Assembly (NCBI RefSeq): GCF_002975275.1
Contig: NZ_PCOQ01000019.1
Span: forward strand, 61,126 to 125,125
Direction: 5' to 3'
Origin: Achromobacter sp. MYb9
Lineage (GTDB): Bacteria; Pseudomonadota; Gammaproteobacteria; Burkholderiales; Burkholderiaceae_B
DNA: 64,000 bases
This document shows, in pieces, positions 35,358 to 43,540 of this stretch; position 1 is the first letter of the stretch, and each line of letters begins with the position of its first letter. A program made the translations under genes and the position numbers. The notes under the pieces are model-generated. The model was not told the DNA's origin. It did not search any database and saw nothing but the letters and a program-made list of their open reading frames with translations.

Positions 35358-35645
35358 ATGGAACTTAAAGAAGAGTTGCAAGCCGCCGCCGACCAGCTTT
35401 CCCTGGCGCGAAGAAAATTCGTGAAAGGGGAGGAAGGCCTGCGCCTGCTTAACCAGTCGCGCGAGGCATTCATCAACAGCCTGCGCAACACCGGCCTGAC
35501 CTACGCCGAAGCCAAGATCAAGTACGACAACTGCCTGGACGAGCAGGAAGCCCAGCAACGCCATGTGCGCCAGCAGATGGAATATGCCGAGCGCATGCAC
35601 CAGTTCGTCCTGAACAAGATCGCGCAGCAGACCGCCACGGCCTGA
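35358..35645 (+). CDS. Hypothetical coiled-coil protein
   Basis: A 95-residue, mostly helical protein (MELKEELQAAADQLSLARRKF). Heptad-like patterns run through residues 1-40 and 55-90, and charged residues dominate. No signal or membrane segment. I do not recognise a family. It is on its own, convergent with the M23 peptidase gene five bases away. Confidence 0.65.
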   Translation: MELKEELQAAADQLSLARRKFVKGEEGLRLLNQSREAFINSLRNTGLTYAEAKIKYDNCLDEQEAQQRHVRQQMEYAERMHQFVLNKIAQQTATA

Positions 35646-35649
35646 AAAA

Positions 35650-36519
35650 TCAGGGCTTGAACGCCCCGATGAAGATCGCGGGGTCGACCCGCGCATCGTT
35701 CAGACTGACGTTCCAGTGCAAATGCGGCCCCGTCGCCCGGCCCGTCGCGCCTACCTTGCCCACCACGCCGCCGCGCGGCACCTCGTCGCCGATCTTCACA
35801 TCGATGGCCGACATGTGGCAGAACATGCTGACAAAGCCCTGCCCGTGGTCGACGAAGACCGTCTTGCCGTTGAAGAAATAATCCCCCACCAGCACGACCA
35901 CGCCTGCGGCGGGCGACTTGATCGGCGTTCCGGCGGGCACGGCGAAGTCCAGCCCCGAATGCGGGTTGCGTTCCTTGCCGTTGAAAAAGCGCCGCAGGCC
36001 GAACGGGCTGGACAGGCGACCGCCGTTCACCGGGCGGTCTAGCAGCAGGTTGCTGGGCGTGACCCCGGCGCGATACGTCCGGTTGGCCGCGCTTTGCTCG
36101 GCCATCTCGCGCTCGATGCGTTTCATGTCGTCCGGATTGGGATCCACCTGCCGCGGATTCTTCAGGGTGATGTGCTGCGCGACGTATTCCTTGGCGCCCA
36201 CCTTGAATGGCAGCTTGCGCTGGCCGCGCGCATCGCTGACCACCACCTGCTGCTCGCCGGGCTTCACGCTGAGCGGAATGCCGACCACGGCGATCCACTG
36301 CTTGCCCTCTTCGCGCACGACCAGCACACGCCGGTCCAGGAAGCTCACCTCGGGCGCGCGGTCGGCATCGCCCAGCGCCAACACGGCCACGCCGCCGGGC
36401 ACCGGCGCGTTGAGTTTGCGCGAAATGAACCCCTGCTGCGCTTGCGCGCGCGTCGGCAGCCCGAAACCGATGGCGGCCGCGGCCAGCCCCGCGCGCAGTA
36501 CCTCGCGGCGATTGAACAT
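35650..36519 (-). CDS. M23-family metallopeptidase with Tat-type signal
   Basis: A 289-residue secreted lysostaphin-type peptidase that probably trims peptidoglycan. The N-terminus MFNRREVLRAGLAAAA carries a twin-arginine motif, suggesting export folded with zinc. The C-terminal LytM domain has the complete zinc ligands: His187 and Asp191 (HSGLDFAVPAG) and His266/His268 (PHLHWNV). A central linker region precedes it. I place the start at the ATG at 36519. It lies five bases downstream of a lipoprotein gene and is probably co-transcribed with it. Confidence 0.9.
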   Translation of the reverse strand: MFNRREVLRAGLAAAAIGFGLPTRAQAQQGFISRKLNAPVPGGVAVLALGDADRAPEVSFLDRRVLVVREEGKQWIAVVGIPLSVKPGEQQVVVSDARGQRKLPFKVGAKEYVAQHITLKNPRQVDPNPDDMKRIEREMAEQSAANRTYRAGVTPSNLLLDRPVNGGRLSSPFGLRRFFNGKERNPHSGLDFAVPAGTPIKSPAAGVVVLVGDYFFNGKTVFVDHGQGFVSMFCHMSAIDVKIGDEVPRGGVVGKVGATGRATGPHLHWNVSLNDARVDPAIFIGAFKP

Positions 36520-36524
36520 GGCGC

Positions 36525-36863
36525 TTACAGGCACAGGTTCGCGGGTTCGATGATGCTTTGGTCGCGGCGGGCGATGCGCGTCGACAGGCGGGTTTCGGTC
36601 TTGCCCTTCCAGGTCGTAGTGGTCAGCACGGCTTCAACGCCCAGGCTGTCTTCCTGCACCAGCTCAAAGCCGTTGCGCACGGTGTTTTGCTTGAAGTTGA
36701 CGCCCTGGTTCTTCCAGGCGTCGGCCACGCACCGGGTGTAGTCCTCTGCCGTGCGCTGGGTCGCGCCATAGAAGACCGGATCGCGCTGACGCACGTCTTT
36801 GACATTGGCGCAGGCCGTCAACGCGGCCAGGACGGTAAGGGACAGGGCAAAACGAACCTTCAT
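36525..36863 (-). CDS. Hypothetical lipoprotein
   Basis: A 112-residue protein with a lipoprotein signal (LTAC, lipid-modified Cys18). The mature part contains a second cysteine pair candidate (Cys44 and the C-terminal Cys110) and a beta-rich domain ending TRIARRDQSIIEPANLCL. I do not recognise a named family. It is coupled to the downstream M23 peptidase, hinting at a cell-envelope role such as positioning or regulating the peptidase. Confidence 0.7.
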   Translation of the reverse strand: MKVRFALSLTVLAALTACANVKDVRQRDPVFYGATQRTAEDYTRCVADAWKNQGVNFKQNTVRNGFELVQEDSLGVEAVLTTTTWKGKTETRLSTRIARRDQSIIEPANLCL

Positions 36864-36950
36864 GACGGTAAGACTCTCAAGCAGGAGGGGTGGAAAGGGG
36901 CGGCAGAAACTATAACGCAGCGATCAGCCGCGCCATGGCGCGGCCGAGGC

Positions 36951-37583
36951 TCAGGACGGCACCGCGCGGCGCGCCGACTTGGGGCGGAACGCGTCGATGA
37001 CGTCCACCCGCGTTTGCGCGTACGGGCCGCCGATCAGGTCGATGCAATAAGGAATGGCGGCGAAGATGCCCGGCACCAGCACGGCGCCGTCTTCGCCCCT
37101 CAAACCTTCCAGCGTCTCGCGTATGGACTTCGGCTGACCGGGAAGGTTCACGATCAAGGCCGCGTGGGACGGGGTTTCGCGGATGACGGCGACCTGGCGC
37201 GACAGGATCGCGGTGGGAACGAAGCGCAGGCTGATCTGGCGCATCTGTTCGCCGAAGCCGGGCATTTCCTTGGTGGCGACGGCCTGCGTGGCCTCGGGGG
37301 TGACATCGCGCCGGGCGGGGCCGGTGCCGCCGGTGGTCAGCACCAGATCGCATCCGCAGATGTCCACCAGCTCGATCAGCGTTTCGGAAATGCGGGCGGT
37401 TTCGTCCGGAATCAGCCGGTCCACCGCCTGCCAGGGCGAAGCCAGCGCGGATCCCAGCCATTCCCGCAGCGCGGGCAGGCCCTGGTCCTGGTACGTGCCG
37501 GAAGAGGCGCGGTCGGAAACGGACACCAGGCCGATGATCAGATCGTCGGGATGGCGGCGGGCGATTCGGGTCGTGGCGGTCAT
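36951..37583 (-). CDS. mogA: Molybdopterin adenylyltransferase
   Basis: Adenylates molybdopterin before molybdate insertion. The 210-residue protein has IGLVSVSDRASSGTYQDQG at the N-terminus, the nucleotide-binding TTGGTGPARRDVTPEA, and NLPGQPKSIRE near the C-terminus. I use the ATG at 37583 (MTATTRIARRHPDD); upstream codons lack homology. It appears monocistronic and divergent from the dltD-like gene. Confidence 0.92.
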   Translation of the reverse strand: MTATTRIARRHPDDLIIGLVSVSDRASSGTYQDQGLPALREWLGSALASPWQAVDRLIPDETARISETLIELVDICGCDLVLTTGGTGPARRDVTPEATQAVATKEMPGFGEQMRQISLRFVPTAILSRQVAVIRETPSHAALIVNLPGQPKSIRETLEGLRGEDGAVLVPGIFAAIPYCIDLIGGPYAQTRVDVIDAFRPKSARRAVPS

Positions 37584-37871
37584 GGGCGGCAGCGTCGTGG
37601 AAAGTGGAAAAAAGCGGAATCGGCGCCGAAAAGCGGCGCCCGGCGCGGTCAATCATGGAAATCCAGAAGAACCGCGCGATGTCGATGCTATCGCATTCTT
37701 TCCCAGGAGGAAGCGCGCCAGCCGCCGCGCCGGCGCCGCCGAGCGCTGTGGCAAAAAAGCGAATCGGCCCTGGCCCCCGTTTCCCGCGCTTGTTCCCGTC
37801 ATACGCGCTGGATAACATCCGCTAACAAAATCAATTTCGGTATTCCGCCGCGACGCCCGTCCGCCCCATCC

Positions 37872-38996
37872 ATGTTCACACGCACTCTACGGCAGCACGC
37901 GCTGGCCGCGGCGCTGGCCTTGTCCGCCGCCGCCGCTTGCGGCGCGTGGGCCTGGCATTCGCTGGCGCTGAAGACCGGGCCCGCGCCCATCGCGGCCCCC
38001 GGCCTCTACATCCCGAACCTGGGCAACACCCTGCAGGAACAGACGCGCAACCTGTCGACGATGAGCCAGGCGCTGCGCACGGGCGACCGCCTGGTGATCC
38101 TGGGATCGTCCGAGCTCACCAGCAACGACCTGCGTTTCGTGCCCTACCGCTATCTGGCCGACGAGTTGCAGATGCCGGTGCTGGCCTACGGCCATTCGGG
38201 ATTCCAGTCGTTGGGAATGCAATTGGTGCTGGCCGCGCTGGCCGACGATCTGTCGCCCGCCTCGCGGGTGGTGGTGATGCTGTCGCCCGGATGGTTCGAC
38301 GGAGACGGCGGATTGGGCGTGGACGAATTCAAGGAACACGCCAACCCGCTGCTGCCCCGCCTGCTGAAGCAACCCGAGGGCCGGGCAGAGCTGGCGCGCT
38401 GGCTGCGCGACAAGGGCGATGCCGGCGTGGTCTGGTCCATGGCGGCCGAACAGGCCTACGTGTTCCGCCAGCGCCTGGTCGACCTGTGGGCCCCTGCCTA
38501 TGCCGCGCCGGCTCCTGAACGGGAACGCGAAGGTCCGGCCGCCGCCGCGCGCGTGGTGGACTGGGATGCGCTGGCCAGTCAGGCGCAGGACGCCGAGCAG
38601 AGCCAGATGGGCGGCAACCGCTATGCGGTGCGGGACGAATTCTTCAATAAGTACCTGCGCACGATTCCCGAAGGCGGCAAAACCGCCTACCAGCCACAGC
38701 CGCTGACCGGCCGCGATGAACTGCGGGAACTGACCGCCCTGATGGCCTTGCTGCACCAACGCGGGGTGAACGCGCTGTTCGTGATGCAGCCCCTGCATCC
38801 GATGGTATTCAAGGACCTGGCCCGCTTCGAGCCCATCCAGCAGGACGTCGCCCGCCTGTGCCAGCGCTACGCCATGACCTGCATGGACATGTACGGCGCG
38901 CCCTTCGAAGTCGGCATGCTGCGCGATGTGCAGCACCTGGGGGAACTCGGGTGGCTGCGCGTCAACCAGAAAATTGCCGAAGTCTTCAGACCCTGA
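37872..38996 (+). CDS. dltD: DltD-like acyl-transfer protein
   Basis: A 374-residue membrane-anchored SGNH-like protein related to DltD, which takes part in D-alanylation of teichoic acid in Gram-positive bacteria. One N-terminal membrane segment (about 10-29) is followed by an extracytoplasmic domain. The catalytic triad is complete: LGSSEL (serine at 79/80) and Asp352-Val-Gln-His355 in DVQHLGELGW. I start at the ATG at 37872; the frame is open far upstream but overlaps mogA antisense. No dltA, dltB or dltC homologue is next to it; only a DltX-like microprotein follows. The envelope target is unknown. Confidence 0.85.
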   Translation: MFTRTLRQHALAAALALSAAAACGAWAWHSLALKTGPAPIAAPGLYIPNLGNTLQEQTRNLSTMSQALRTGDRLVILGSSELTSNDLRFVPYRYLADELQMPVLAYGHSGFQSLGMQLVLAALADDLSPASRVVVMLSPGWFDGDGGLGVDEFKEHANPLLPRLLKQPEGRAELARWLRDKGDAGVVWSMAAEQAYVFRQRLVDLWAPAYAAPAPEREREGPAAAARVVDWDALASQAQDAEQSQMGGNRYAVRDEFFNKYLRTIPEGGKTAYQPQPLTGRDELRELTALMALLHQRGVNALFVMQPLHPMVFKDLARFEPIQQDVARLCQRYAMTCMDMYGAPFEVGMLRDVQHLGELGWLRVNQKIAEVFRP

Positions 38997-39009
38997 GAGG
39001 CATCCCGAA

Positions 39010-39135
39010 ATGAAAAGAACCCTTTGGCTCTGCCTGCTGTACCTGGGCGTCGTGGCGGTGATGCTGATCCAGGCCGATACCGCGGCCAATCTGGGCAAAC
39101 CGATGGAAATTGAATTCCAGTACTCGAAATTCTGA
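39010..39135 (+). CDS. DltX-like single-pass microprotein
   Basis: A 41-residue protein (MKRTLWLCLLYLGVVAVMLI...) beginning 13 bases after dltD. It has one membrane segment (residues 4-21) and ends exactly with Phe36-Gln-Tyr38-Ser-Lys-Phe41. DltX microproteins of Gram-positive dlt operons likewise have one membrane segment and a conserved aromatic C-terminus with a tyrosine that has been proposed to carry the acyl group between the MBOAT DltB and DltD. The match F-x-Y-x-x-F at the very end, and linkage to dltD, support this assignment. Short length limits certainty. Confidence 0.65.
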   Translation: MKRTLWLCLLYLGVVAVMLIQADTAANLGKPMEIEFQYSKF

Positions 39136-39244
39136 CGCCCCCGGCGTTACGGGAAAAGGCGGCAGTGGTTTTTCGACGCAACCAGGGTCAGGTCACAAAT
39201 CTGCAATAATCGGCTCCTCTCGCCGGAACCTCGCCCCCGCCTCC

Positions 39245-40720
39245 ATGTTCGACCTATTCCACGGCCTAGATCTCTGGGTTGGCCTCAGTCTTGTGCTGGC
39301 CCTGACATTCGTCCTGGCCTTCGAATTCATCAACGGCTTTCACGACACGGCAAACGCCGTGGCGACAGTCATCTACACCAAAGCCATGCCGCCGCATCTG
39401 GCGGTGGTGCTGTCGGGCATCTTCAACTTCCTCGGGGTGCTGCTGGGCGGCGTGGGCGTGGCCTACGCGATCGTCCACCTGCTGCCGGTGGAACTGCTGA
39501 TCAACGTGGACACCGGCCGCGGGCTGGCCATGGTGTTCGCCATGCTGGCGGCCGCCATCGCATGGAACCTGGGCACCTGGTACTTCGGCATCCCGGCTTC
39601 CAGCTCGCACACCCTGATCGGCTCGATCCTGGGCGTGGGCCTGGCCAATGCGCTGATCACCGACCTGCCCCTGGCCGATGGCGTCAACTGGGGCAAGGCC
39701 ATCGATATCGGCCTGTCGCTCGTGGCCTCGCCCGTGGCGGGATTCCTGGTGGCCGGCGGCTTGCTGCTGCTGCTCAAACGCTGGTTGCCGCTGTCCAAGA
39801 TGCACAAGACGCCGGACCAGCGCCGCGCGATCGACAACAAAAAGCATCCGCCGTTCTGGAACCGCCTGGTGCTGGTGCTGTCGGCCATGGGCGTGAGCTT
39901 CGTGCACGGCTCCAATGACGGGCAAAAAGGCATCGGCCTGATCATGCTGGTGCTGATCGGCATCGTGCCCGCCAATTTCGTGCTGGACACGACCAGCACC
40001 ACCTACCAGATCGAACGCACCCGCGACGCAGCGAACCACCTGAGCGTGTTCTACCAGCGCAACGAAGCCATGCTGGGCGATTTCCTGGCCCTCAAGCACA
40101 CGGACGCGACCACCGAACTGCCGCGCAATTTCCGCTGCGATCCGGAACTGACCATGCCGACCATCGCGGCGCTGCAAGCCGACCTGGCCGGTGTCAACAA
40201 CTACGCCGACCTGTCCGCCGACAAGCGCATCAACGTGCGCCGCTACCTGTTGTGCCTGGACGATACGGCCAAGAAGGTGTCGCGTATCGAGGGGCTGCCC
40301 GCGCGCGAACGCGCCGACTTGCAACGCCTGCGCGCAGACCTGACCGCCACCACCGAATATGCGCCGTTCTGGGTCATTGTGGCCGTGGCGCTGGCGCTGG
40401 GCGCGGGCACCATGGTGGGCTGGCGCCGCGTGGTGCTGACCGTGGGCGAAAAGATCGGCAAACAGGGCATGACGTATGCCCAGGGCATGTCGGCGCAGGT
40501 GACGGCGGTGGCCGCCATCGGCCTGGCCAATGTGTTCAGCCTGCCGGTATCCACCACCCACGTGTTGTCCTCCGGCGTGGCCGGCACGATGATCGCCAAC
40601 AAGACCGGCTTGCAGGGCAACACGGTGCGCAACATTTTGCTGGCCTGGGTGCTGACCCTGCCCGCCTCGATGGCGCTGGCGGCCGGCCTGTTCTGGATCG
40701 GCGTGCAGATCACCGGCTGA
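39245..40720 (+). CDS. pit: Inorganic phosphate transporter, PiT family
   Basis: A 491-residue proton/metal-phosphate symporter. Both PiT signature repeats are visible: NGFHDTANAVATVIYTKAMPPHLAV near the N-terminus with GIPASSSHTLIGSILG, and GSNDGQKGIGLIMLVLIGIVPA with SLPVSTTHVLSSGVAG later. A cytoplasmic insert of about 110 residues lies between TM segments, as in E. coli PitA. ATG at 39245 gives MFDLFHGLDLWVGL. It may be influenced by a weak PHO-like sequence at 39190-39206. Confidence 0.95.
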   Translation: MFDLFHGLDLWVGLSLVLALTFVLAFEFINGFHDTANAVATVIYTKAMPPHLAVVLSGIFNFLGVLLGGVGVAYAIVHLLPVELLINVDTGRGLAMVFAMLAAAIAWNLGTWYFGIPASSSHTLIGSILGVGLANALITDLPLADGVNWGKAIDIGLSLVASPVAGFLVAGGLLLLLKRWLPLSKMHKTPDQRRAIDNKKHPPFWNRLVLVLSAMGVSFVHGSNDGQKGIGLIMLVLIGIVPANFVLDTTSTTYQIERTRDAANHLSVFYQRNEAMLGDFLALKHTDATTELPRNFRCDPELTMPTIAALQADLAGVNNYADLSADKRINVRRYLLCLDDTAKKVSRIEGLPARERADLQRLRADLTATTEYAPFWVIVAVALALGAGTMVGWRRVVLTVGEKIGKQGMTYAQGMSAQVTAVAAIGLANVFSLPVSTTHVLSSGVAGTMIANKTGLQGNTVRNILLAWVLTLPASMALAAGLFWIGVQITG

Positions 40721-40734
40721 TCCGTATCCGCCTT

Positions 40735-40765
40735 GCGGGCCGTGCAGGCAATCTGCCCGGCCCGC
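40735..40765 (+). terminator. Hairpin after pit
   Basis: GCGGGCC (40735-40741) pairs with GGCCCGC (40759-40765), with a smaller GCAG/CTGC stem inside. It lies 15 bases after the pit stop. No T-tract follows, so termination may be weak. Confidence 0.5.
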
Positions 40766-40826
40766 GCAACACTCTGGCTACCGCGCCAGGCTGTTTTCCG
40801 CCGCGGCCCGCGTCTACGATGACGCC

Positions 40827-41477
40827 ATGGCTACTCAAACCCCTACCCTGCATTACATTTTCGACCCGCTTTGCGGCTGGTGCTATGGCGCCGCGCCGCT
40901 GGTTGACGCGGCCCGCGCCGTCGCCGGCCTGACGGTGGTCGCCCATGGCGGCGGCATGATGACCGGCAGCAACCGCCAACCCGTCACCGACGCGCTGCGC
41001 CGCTACGTCATGCCGCACGACGAACGGATCGCCGGCATGACGGGCCAGGTCTTCGGCAAGGACTATTTCGACGGCCTGCTCCGCGACGCAGGCGCGGTGT
41101 TCGATTCCGAACCGCCCACCACCGCCATCGTGGCGGCCGACGCCTTGGCCGGCCGGGGGCTGGACCTGCTTAAACGCCTGCAGCACGCGCACTATGTGCA
41201 GGGCCTTCGTATCGCCAACCCGGACGTGCTGAAGACGCTGGCCCGAGAGATCGGCCTGGACGGTGACGGCTTCGACGCCGCCTACGCGGCAGCCACGGGC
41301 GCCGATACGGCCGCGCACATCGCCGCCAGCCGCCAGTTGCTGGCCCAGGTCGGGGGCACGGGCTTTCCGACGCTGGCGCTGGAGCACAACGGCGTGCATA
41401 CGCTGCTGGAGCCCAGCCGCTATCTGGGCCGCCCGGCCCAATGGCAGGCGAGCCTGAGCGAACGCATCCAGGGCTAG
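40827..41477 (+). CDS. DsbA-family oxidoreductase (FrnE/thioredoxin-like)
   Basis: A 216-residue thioredoxin-fold protein with the active-site CGWC (Cys16, Cys19) near the N-terminus (YIFDPLCGWCYGAAP) and a cis-proline segment GGTGFPTLAL. The helical insert between is about 130 residues, as in FrnE-like or hydroxychromene isomerase-like DsbA relatives. No signal peptide, so it acts in the cytoplasm. It stands alone between pit and a convergent GST gene. Confidence 0.88.
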   Translation: MATQTPTLHYIFDPLCGWCYGAAPLVDAARAVAGLTVVAHGGGMMTGSNRQPVTDALRRYVMPHDERIAGMTGQVFGKDYFDGLLRDAGAVFDSEPPTTAIVAADALAGRGLDLLKRLQHAHYVQGLRIANPDVLKTLAREIGLDGDGFDAAYAAATGADTAAHIAASRQLLAQVGGTGFPTLALEHNGVHTLLEPSRYLGRPAQWQASLSERIQG

Positions 41478-41492
41478 GCGCCCGCGGAGGCA

Positions 41493-42107
41493 TCAGCCCT
41501 CTTCGATGTCTCCGTCCCGCTGCAATGCCCGGTGCATTGCCGGGCGGTTGCCCAGCCGCTCGACATAGGCGCTGAACACCGGCGACTCCGGCACCACCTT
41601 CACCTGCATCATGTACTGCAGCGTTCCGCCCAGCACGATGTCCACCGCCGAAAAACGGCTGCCCAGGAAAAAGGGCCGTGCCTGCAGTACCCGGGTCAGC
41701 ACCTGCTCGACCTCGTCGGCCGATCCCCAGCCGGGCGCGCCTTCCTGGTGCGGACGCTTGAACGCGCGTTCGACCATGGCGGGTTCGAACACGCCCGTGG
41801 AATACGATAGCCACGTCAGATAGGGCCCGCGGTCGGCGTCGCCTACCTGCGGGCCCAGCCCCTTGTCGGGGAACAGGTCCGTGAGATACAGCGCGATGGC
41901 CGGGGTTTCAAACACCGGCACGCCGTCGTGCACCAGCGCCGGCACCTTGCGGTGCGGATGGATATCGATGTAGTCCGCGGGCATGTGGCCCGCGCTGTCG
42001 TTGCCGCGGATGGACACCATTTCGGTGTCGTACGGCACGCCCAGTTCCTCAAGCAACCACAGGATCCTGAACGACCGCGAGCGCGGCGCATGATAGAGCG
42101 TAAGCAT
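41493..42107 (-). CDS. Glutathione S-transferase family protein
   Basis: A 204-residue GST with an N-terminal thioredoxin fold (LTLYHAPRSRSFRILWLLEELGVPYDTE, containing the active-site serine region) and the HPHRKVPALVHDGVPVFETPAIALYLTD segment with the cis-Pro and glutathione-binding ExPAI. The all-helical C-terminal domain ends ALQRDGDIEEG. ATG at 42107 was chosen as it gives the standard GST start. Substrate unknown. It lies 41 bases downstream of azlD. Confidence 0.9.
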   Translation of the reverse strand: MLTLYHAPRSRSFRILWLLEELGVPYDTEMVSIRGNDSAGHMPADYIDIHPHRKVPALVHDGVPVFETPAIALYLTDLFPDKGLGPQVGDADRGPYLTWLSYSTGVFEPAMVERAFKRPHQEGAPGWGSADEVEQVLTRVLQARPFFLGSRFSAVDIVLGGTLQYMMQVKVVPESPVFSAYVERLGNRPAMHRALQRDGDIEEG

Positions 42108-42148
42108 GGTCGGCCTCCTTGGAGTCCGATTATTTTGCCTGCGGCGGC

Positions 42149-42496
42149 TCAACCCGCCAAGGCCAGCAACACGCCGTATCCTGCCATCCCCAGCAGCACG
42201 GCCACGCCGGTATTGCTGACCATCCGCGCGGCGACGCCCGTGACGACCAGCCCGCCCACATAGGGGGCGATGCGGGCGGCCTGGGCGCCGGCGTCCAGCA
42301 CGTCCGGCACGATGACCGCGGCCGCGATACCCGCCAGCAAGCTGGGGCCCAGCGCCGCCAGCGCCGAGCCCTCGCGCGACAGCCGCCGCAACAGACGGCT
42401 GCGTTCGGACAGCATGAAGGGCAGCGCGCGCGTCAGATAGGTGATTACGGCCATCGCGATCACCGCGCCCCAGAAACCCAGGCCTTCGGCGTTCAT
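42149..42496 (-). CDS. azlD: AzlD-family branched-chain amino acid exporter subunit
   Basis: Small membrane subunit that works with AzlC to export branched-chain amino acids or analogues. The 115-residue protein has about four membrane segments, with ITYLTRALPFMLSER at the first one, a standard AzlD element. ATG at 42496 overlaps the azlC stop by four bases. The two form a transporter at the end of a cbpA-cbpM-azlC-azlD run. Confidence 0.88.
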   Translation of the reverse strand: MNAEGLGFWGAVIAMAVITYLTRALPFMLSERSRLLRRLSREGSALAALGPSLLAGIAAAVIVPDVLDAGAQAARIAPYVGGLVVTGVAARMVSNTGVAVLLGMAGYGVLLALAG

Positions 42497-43224
42497 GCGG
42501 ACCTCTTCAGGCGATAGGCGGCGCAGCCGATGACGGCGCCGATCAGGATGGCCATGGTGACATGCCCCATCGCGGCCGCCACGCCCGCGCCCGCCACCGC
42601 GGCGATGACCGGCAGGCCCATGCCGCGCTTGGCGCTCTGGCACACCAGCGCCATGAACAGCGCCGGCAACGCAAACCGCATCACCTGGGACAGCATCGGG
42701 TAATGGCGCTCCAGCCCGTCGCCGGCATAGACGCCCACGGCGGTTCCGGCGATCCAGGTCAGCCACGCGCCCAGCCCCAACGCGATCATCCAGCCCCGGC
42801 GGTGTGCGGGCGGCACCGTTTGCAGCCGGTTGAAGGCAGTGGCGAAGACCTCATCGGTCAACAGAAAGGCGACCTTCAAGCGGTCACGCAGGGCCGTCGG
42901 CAGGAAGCGGGACAGCAAGGGGCCGTACAGCAGGTGGCGGGCGTTCAATAGCGAACACAGCGCCACCACCCACAGCCATGGCGTGCCGGCCTTGATCGAG
43001 GCCAGCAGCAGGAACTGGCTGGCGCCGGCATAGACGAATACGGAGATCAGGATGACCTGCAGCGGCGTCAAGCCGGCCGCGATGCCCGCGATCCCGAACG
43101 TCACCGCCACCGGGAAGTAGCCGATCATGACCGGCAGGCAGGATTTCAGGCCATCGATGCGTGCACTGCCCGCCGGGGCGTGCACAGGGGTGGAAGACGT
43201 CTCCAAGGTGCTTTTCGCTTTCAA
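42493..43224 (-). CDS. azlC: AzlC-family branched-chain amino acid exporter subunit
   Basis: Large subunit of the AzlCD exporter. The 243-residue protein contains GYFPVAVTFGIAGIAAGLTPLQVILISVFVYAGASQFL and SLLNARHLLYGPLLS, both AzlC hallmarks, with about seven membrane segments. The start is probably a TTG at 43224, preceded by GGAG and overlapping the cbpM stop (TTGA); a GTG 13 codons later is an alternative. The use of an unusual start in a four-base overlap suggests translational coupling to the chaperone modulator gene. Confidence 0.88.
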   Translation of the reverse strand: MKAKSTLETSSTPVHAPAGSARIDGLKSCLPVMIGYFPVAVTFGIAGIAAGLTPLQVILISVFVYAGASQFLLLASIKAGTPWLWVVALCSLLNARHLLYGPLLSRFLPTALRDRLKVAFLLTDEVFATAFNRLQTVPPAHRRGWMIALGLGAWLTWIAGTAVGVYAGDGLERHYPMLSQVMRFALPALFMALVCQSAKRGMGLPVIAAVAGAGVAAAMGHVTMAILIGAVIGCAAYRLKRSA

Positions 43225-43538
43225 GGCTCCGGCACGCCCAGCGTCCGCAGGTGCGCTTTCAGGCGCCGCACTTCCTGGCTCAGGTCCAGGATCAGCGCCG
43301 CGGCGTCCAGGCTGGCGCCGAAATCGTGCTCCAGCCGCCGCGCGTGCAGCGCGCGCTGCAGATCAGCGCTGTAGAAGCACCAGTCGTCGGGCTGTCCGCC
43401 GCGGGCGTTGACGATGCCGACTTCGACCAGTTGGGCGACCCACTCCACTTCCGCCCCGCAGGCGCGGGCCAGGTCGTCCGCGCTAAGCGGCTGCGCTTTG
43501 CCCACGACGGTGGCGCTGGTGATGACAAGCTTCTTCAT
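43221..43538 (-). CDS. cbpM: Chaperone modulator CbpM
   Basis: A 105-residue MerR-like small protein that binds the J-domain of CbpA and limits its co-chaperone activity. AQPLSADDLARACGAEVEWVAQLVEVGIV is the MerR-type helix-turn-helix. It follows cbpA by two bases, the order found in other proteobacteria. The C-terminal part is a coiled coil (ILDLSQEVRRLKAHLRTLG). Confidence 0.9.
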   Translation of the reverse strand: MKKLVITSATVVGKAQPLSADDLARACGAEVEWVAQLVEVGIVNARGGQPDDWCFYSADLQRALHARRLEHDFGASLDAAALILDLSQEVRRLKAHLRTLGVPEP

Positions 43539-43540
43539 GG

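Noticed and set aside
36558..37871. N-terminal extension that would make the DltD protein 812 residues long
   Set aside because: The extension is antisense to mogA and to the lipoprotein gene and has no signal or domain. The ATG at 37872 gives a normal DltD N-terminus.
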